A stretch of 9,245 nt of DNA, taken from NCBI GenBank assembly GCA_022792975.1, contig JAAWCC010000136.1, forward strand, positions 1 to 9,245, in the 5' to 3' direction. The position numbers and the translations under genes are program-made. Each line of letters opens with the position of its first letter. The first letter of the stretch is position 1. The notes beneath the pieces were generated by a model. That model was not told the origin of the DNA. It was given only the letters and a program-made list of their open reading frames with translations, and did no database searches. This DNA is from Clostridia bacterium. GTDB lineage: Bacteria; Bacillota_A; Clostridia; TANB77; CAG-508. Positions 6,901-9,245 of this stretch are shown here, one piece after another.

Positions 6901-8707
6901 TTTTAAGCTTAGAAGAGTGCTCCTTTATAAAGTTAAGTATATATGTGCTTATCTGTGATTTATCTTCTGAAACTACAACTATTTCTTTTCTATTTTCTCC
7001 TGAATTAATTGTTAGATCACTCGGAAGAGTTATTTCTTGTGATATTCTATATTTTATCCCTTCTAAATCCACACTTTTTGTATCTATGCTAACTGGAATT
7101 TCATAGTAATATGTTTCTTTATTAAATCCCTCAAGTGATTCTCCATCTATAATTATATCCTGCAAATATGCATAACTTGATCCTTTTCTTGTGACATGTA
7201 GAATATATCTTTGTGTATCTCCTAGTTCGTTTTTTGTTGTAATTGTTATATCTACTTTTCCGACTTCTATACTACGTATTCCATTCCCTGTAACTGTTAC
7301 ATTTTCTGAAATAGGGATTGCTTTTATGTCAATCCAGTCAAATTCTGGGTCTACAATAACATTATATTCAAATCCGTCTGAACTGAATTTAGGTGTTAAG
7401 CTTCCATTTGTTATTTCTAATGAAGCAAGTCTTGAATCTGCAAATCTTACATTTATTGTATAGGTTATTTCTGTTCCATCTTTTGCTATAACCTTTATAT
7501 ATTTTGTATTTATTTCTTGTTCTAAATTAAAGTCAGTTGAAGTTGTAACAGTTTGGTAACTTGCACCTTTTGTTACTTCGATTGCTACTTCTTTTGTAGA
7601 TTTTGAGACTTCTACATCATACACTAAAGTTTCTGGGTCAAAACCTGTTATTGTTTTTCCATTAATTTTAATATCTGCTACATAAGCATACGATATGTAT
7701 TGTATACTTGCATAACCATTTCCTGATTTTGCATAGTTTGCAGTTGCTACATTTGATACGTTAGTGGTTGATATTGTCTTTGTATCTACATCAGTTGATG
7801 TTGTTACATTATATCCATACATTCCTTTGTTTTCTAAAAGTGCATTTCCTATATATCCAGCTCCTCCTGAGCCACTTCCTGAGAAGCCTATTGCCATTGA
7901 ATCTCCTGAATATCCTCCATAAAGTCCTCCTCCGGCCTCCTGCATTTCCAACTGCGTTTCCGCCCTTGTCCAAAGGCGTTACCGTGTTTCTTGGGTTCCT
8001 GCAAGATTTGTATGTACTTGGTTGCTTACAGTTGTGCCATTATTACTTATTGCTCCTCCTCCTATATACCCACCGTCCTGAGCCTCCAATTCCCCATCTT
8101 GCAGCAGGTACGTGGTTTGCCTGATTTCTTCCTCCACCTCCACCGTCCTGCTACAATTAAAATGTCCTCTTTGAAGTTTTCTAAGCTTGATAATGTCCCT
8201 GTTTTTTTAGCAATATGTGTTGCTCCTCCTCCGACTTGCTGTCATATGGTTTACTCCTGCATAGCCTGTGACTCTTCCTCCACCATTATATCCGCCAGCA
8301 AGTGATTGTCCCTGTACTGTTGCACCAACGCCTGCTCCTCCTACTGCTATATATAGTTCTTCTTCTTTATTAATAAAAGTCTCTCCAAATGAATATCCTC
8401 CATATCCTCCTGTGTAACCTTGTGTTGTTCCTCCTTGTGCTCCCCAAACTTCTAGTTTGTATTTTCCTGTATTTTGTGCTTTATATGTTTTAATATCATT
8501 TGTATAATCAAAATTAGTTATAAAGTCTGCATTTGAATCTACTACCTCTAATCCACCATTTATTTTTACTTTATTTCCAAAAATCCAATTTTCTATATTT
8601 ATATTATTTATTGATATACTAAAAGCACCTATTACTCCTAGAGTAATAGTTCCTAGTGCTGTGTATATAATTTTTTCATTTTTCTTTAGATTTTTTAGTA
8701 TCTTCAT
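963..8707 (-). CDS. Giant surface protein (2,576 aa) with 14 CGG-associated +1 frameshift sites
   Basis: Probably a membrane-anchored or secreted adhesin or scaffold. The ATG at 8707 follows GAAAGG (8715-8720) with a 7-base spacer; TAA is at 963-965. Residues 1-12 are Lys-rich and about 13-33 form one hydrophobic membrane segment without a clear cleavage site. Order of domains: Gly-rich 66-337, four cadherin-like repeats 338-689, Gly-rich 690-954, about sixteen cadherin-like repeats 961-2422, carboxypeptidase-regulatory-like 2423-2509, dockerin-like 2511-2566. There is no LPXTG motif. A standard reading gives separate ORFs, but each break is an in-frame CGG where skipping C restores homology: 7,745 bases minus 14 gives 2,577 codons with no other indel or stop. 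Arginine is otherwise AGA, some AGG, and CGT (4720-4722, 2276-2278). It could be called a pseudogene, but decay would not give 14 identical lesions. That it is one gene is near certain; how it is decoded is inference. Confidence 0.9.
996..1163 (-). other. Type I dockerin-like C-terminus (residues ~2511-2566)
   Basis: Two calcium-loop/helix units are visible: GDMNANGQVEIDDLVTIND and YDLNGDGKIDILDRNILKEN, the second a near-consensus D-x-N-x-D-G-x-x-x-x-x-D loop; in the first the fifth-position Asp is Asn. Dockerins bind cohesins, so the protein may dock onto a partner. Similar ends also occur in non-cellulosomal proteins, and no cohesin is visible here. Confidence 0.7.
1167..1427 (-). other. 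Carboxypeptidase-regulatory-like domain (residues ~2423-2509)
   Basis: The sequence runs I-x-G-x-V, ADIIIYDKITKE, TKEDGTFEIEISLGTYDI and KKDGYL. This is the usual beta-sandwich module that precedes dockerin-like ends in Bacillota surface proteins. It is uninterrupted. Confidence 0.65.
1509..1512 (-). other. Shift site 14 (Gly2395): AGC C GGA
   Basis: Unshifted reading stops at 1429. The shifted frame gives GANIYTILVTARDG and stays open through the dockerin to TAA at 963. Confidence 0.9.
1786..1789 (-). other. Shift site 13 (Gly2303): AAA C GGA
   Basis: Unshifted reading degenerates and stops at 1700. The shifted frame gives GESIRTITVTAENGDTRDYI. The nearby AAC GGA at about 1750 has the same CGG trinucleotide out of frame and causes no shift. 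Confidence 0.9.
2468..2471 (-). other. Shift site 12 (Gly2076): CAT C GGA
   Basis: Unshifted reading stops at 2448. The shifted frame gives GNLVPSFNKEILEYTINV, a canonical repeat start, and runs open for 226 codons. This is the one site in the array that falls in the N-terminal turn of a repeat rather than the G-x-N strand. Confidence 0.9.
4512..4515 (-). other. Shift site 11 (Gly1395): GCT C GGA
   Basis: Unshifted reading stops two codons on (CGG AAG TAA). The shifted frame gives KAGSNLKRIMAIAEDG, with the Gly at the usual G-x-N place of the repeat. Confidence 0.88.
5074..5077 (-). other. Shift site 10 (Gly1208): GTC C GGA
   Basis: Unshifted reading gives FEVRIQ and a stop. Skipping the C gives FEVGYNEVKVIVTSENG, matching LKVGENEVKIIVTAEDG of a later repeat residue for residue around the Gly. 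Confidence 0.9.
6074..6077 (-). other. Shift site 9 (Gly875): GGC C GGT
   Basis: Paralogous to site 6. The third shift of this domain returns to the frame that encodes FYGGFSGD and all that follows down to 5077. Confidence 0.87.
6198..6201 (-). other. Shift site 8 (Gly834): GGC C GGT
   Basis: Paralogous to site 3. After skipping the C at 6201 the frame encodes GGYIGGGA, as in domain 1. Confidence 0.87.
6352..6355 (-). other. Shift site 7 (Gly783): AGC C GGA
   Basis: Follows NHMTAS exactly as site 1 does. The preceding Ser codon is AGC here and AGT at site 1, so the extra C has been kept while neighbouring bases diverged. Confidence 0.88.
6635..7690 (-). other. Cadherin-like beta-sandwich repeats 1-4 (residues ~338-689)
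   Basis: Four repeats of about 85-90 residues follow the pattern L-x-x-L-x-I-x-x-G ... F-x-x-x-x-x-x-Y-x-V-x-V ... G-x-N-x-I-x-V ... YTI-x-V-x-R, which fits the cadherin-like beta-sandwich family (Pfam PF12733 type). The whole block reads in one frame without a shift site. Confidence 0.8.
7931..7934 (-). other. Shift site 6 (Gly257): GGC C GGA
   Basis: The sixth shift restores the entry frame before LYGGYSGD. The homologous place in domain 2 carries site 9. The apparent TTG start at 7951 lies upstream of this site in the wrong frame and is not a real start. Confidence 0.87.
7959..7962 (-). other. Shift site 5 (Gly248): GGG C GGA
   Basis: Only seven codons after site 4. Domain 2 encodes the equivalent FGKGGN with GGT GGA and no inserted base. 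Confidence 0.83.
7981..7984 (-). other. Shift site 4 (Gly241): ACA C GGT
   Basis: Follows LAGTQET. The homologous codons in domain 2 (LAGTQTGG) have no extra base. Confidence 0.83.
8072..8075 (-). other. Shift site 3 (Gly211): GGA C GGT
   Basis: The extra C at 8075 precedes GGYIGGG. The matching position in Gly-rich domain 2 carries site 8. Confidence 0.87.
8142..8145 (-). other. Shift site 2 (Gly188): GGA C GGT
   Basis: Lies within the ILIVAGGGGG stretch. The aligned stretch of Gly-rich domain 2 encodes the same run with plain triplets, so the extra C at 8145 is specific to this copy. Confidence 0.85.
8230..8233 (-). other. Shift site 1 (Gly159): AGT C GGA
   Basis: The upstream frame reads AGT CGG and then reaches a stop at 8207-8209 after eight codons. 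Skipping the C at 8233 gives GGGATHIAK, matching the other Gly-rich domain. Confidence 0.88.
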
Positions 8708-8742
8708 GTTACAGCCTTTCTAGTTTATGTTTTATACTTATA

Positions 8743-8771
8743 TTTATATATTATTTATTATAGGTTTTCAA
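8743..8771 (-). promoter_or_regulatory. Probable promoter of the giant gene
   Basis: TTGAAA (8766-8771), 17-base spacer, TATAAA (8743-8748). It sits between the terminator at 8793-8830 and the ATG at 8707, so the gene appears to be a single-gene transcription unit. The region is very AT-rich, so chance matches are possible. Confidence 0.55.
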
Positions 8772-8792
8772 TGCTGAGATTTTCGTTATAAA

Positions 8793-8830
8793 AAAAAGAC
8801 CATTTTCTGCTTTACGGAAAAGGTCTTTTT
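8793..8830. terminator. Bidirectional Rho-independent terminator
   Basis: AAAAAGACC and TTTTC pair with GAAAA and GGTCTTTTT around a 9-base loop with a single bulged A. T-runs flank both sides. On the minus strand it would end transcription arriving from beyond the right edge. Confidence 0.75.
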
Positions 8831-9245
8831 GTATTTTGTATTATTTTTTGACATTTTTCTAACTTTTTTGTTACAAGTATTACAAAATATATGCTTTCTT
8901 CTTACGGACAATGCTGTCTAAGTTTTCTTTTAGTAATATTTATTTTAACATTTGTTTTAATACGAAATAAATGAATTTTCATTTTTGAAGTTCTTGGTGC
9001 CCTAACTAGACACGTTTGCGAAATCTAGTTGAAAAAAATATCTATTTTCAACTCTTAATTATAGTAATATCAATAGTTTGCAAAAATTATATCTGCAAAC
9101 TCGTTTTTTGACTGTATTTAATGTAACATAAAATTTTATATTTTGCAACAATTAAATAAAAATAATCTCATAAAAATATGAAGGTTAGTCAATCATATGT
9201 CACACTTTTTTGAAAAATATATGGTTTGAGTACCCTATATTGTCA
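8831..9245. other. Non-coding region with several inverted repeats
   Basis: No ORF with a credible start exists here. Inverted repeats: CTTA-cg-GACA / TGTCTAAG (8901-8922), AACTAGA/TCTAGTT (9004-9030), GTTGAAAA/TTTTCAAC (9028-9052) and GTTTGCA/TGCAAAC (9076-9100). The last is followed by TCGTTTTTT, as in a plus-strand terminator. I cannot assign it to a known RNA family. Confidence 0.45.

Larger units (their letters stand above)
7691..8512 (-). other. Glycine-rich domain 1 of the giant protein (residues ~66-337)
   Basis: After correction it opens with YKLEVWGAQGG and continues through GGYNGGG, GGGATHIA, ILIVAGGGGGG, GYIGGG and SGSGGAGYIGN to YASIQYIS. This is the pattern of bacterial Gly-rich domains next to beta-sandwich repeats, and is loosely like the Gly-rich domain of ALK-type receptors. 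Six of the 14 shift sites fall in about 300 bases of it. Six shifts total two full codons, so the domain leaves in the frame in which it entered. Confidence 0.8.

Noticed and set aside
6198..8233. Shine-Dalgarno-like GGAGGAGG next to some sites as the shift stimulator
   Set aside because: It lies downstream of the shift at sites 1, 6 and 7, is only partial elsewhere in the Gly-rich domains, and is absent at sites 10, 11, 12, 13 and 14, so it reflects Gly codons rather than a general signal.
1509..8233. P-site tRNA slippage as the mechanism
   Set aside because: The codons before the shift vary (AGT, GGA, ACA, GGG, GGC, AGC, GTC, GCT, CAT, AAA) and most cannot re-pair one base on, for example CAT to ATC.
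277..8305. Plus-strand ORFs opposite the two genes
   Set aside because: They mirror the repeats and Gly-rich codons of the minus-strand genes, have low-complexity Ser/Phe/Leu- or Pro-rich composition and lack ribosome binding sites.
963..8707. The locus as seven separate adjacent genes
   Set aside because: Domains are cut mid-strand at each boundary, the internal starts (TTG 7951, TTG 2230, GTG 1451) are fortuitous and lack ribosome binding sites, and the pieces join in exact phase when one C is skipped.
963..8707. A decayed pseudogene
   Set aside because: Decay gives mixed stops, deletions and insertions of any base. Here there is only one lesion type, always C before a Gly codon, with otherwise intact domains, promoter, ribosome binding site and terminator.

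Overview
AT-rich DNA with an A/U-rich codon bias, a full Shine-Dalgarno sequence (AAAGGAGGTGATA), sigma-70-type TTGACA promoters and a dockerin-bearing surface protein. This suggests a low-GC Bacillota genome, probably Clostridia or a relative, but no taxonomic marker is present. Both genes read leftward (minus strand).

Layout from left to right: a 56-base hairpin (33-88); a small coiled-coil protein gene (138-641) built on 11-residue repeats, with its own promoter; an AT-rich spacer with a second leftward promoter; a REP-like palindrome and a terminator hairpin (886-950); one very large gene (963-8707); its promoter and a bidirectional terminator (8743-8830); and about 415 bases of non-coding DNA with several inverted repeats.

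The large gene is the main result. In a standard reading it breaks into about seven ORFs, yet every break has the same form. The reading frame meets a CGG codon, skips the C, and continues one base later on a glycine codon (GGA or GGT). There are 14 such sites. Removing the 14 C's leaves exactly 2,577 codons (2,576 residues plus TAA) with no other frame error, and I checked the phase between every consecutive pair of sites. The corrected protein has an N-terminal membrane segment, a glycine-rich domain, 4 cadherin-like beta-sandwich repeats, a second glycine-rich domain, about 16 more cadherin-like repeats, a carboxypeptidase-regulatory-like domain and a type I dockerin-like end. No CGG is read as arginine in either gene.

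The simplest biological reading is that CGG is not decoded as arginine here. Instead the ribosome shifts +1, or a dedicated tRNA reads CGGA/CGGT as a four-base glycine codon. A systematic sequencing or consensus error that inserts C before GG is the main competing explanation. It is disfavoured, though not excluded, by the strand asymmetry, the codon phase, and the presence of three of the sites at matching positions in both diverged glycine-rich domains.
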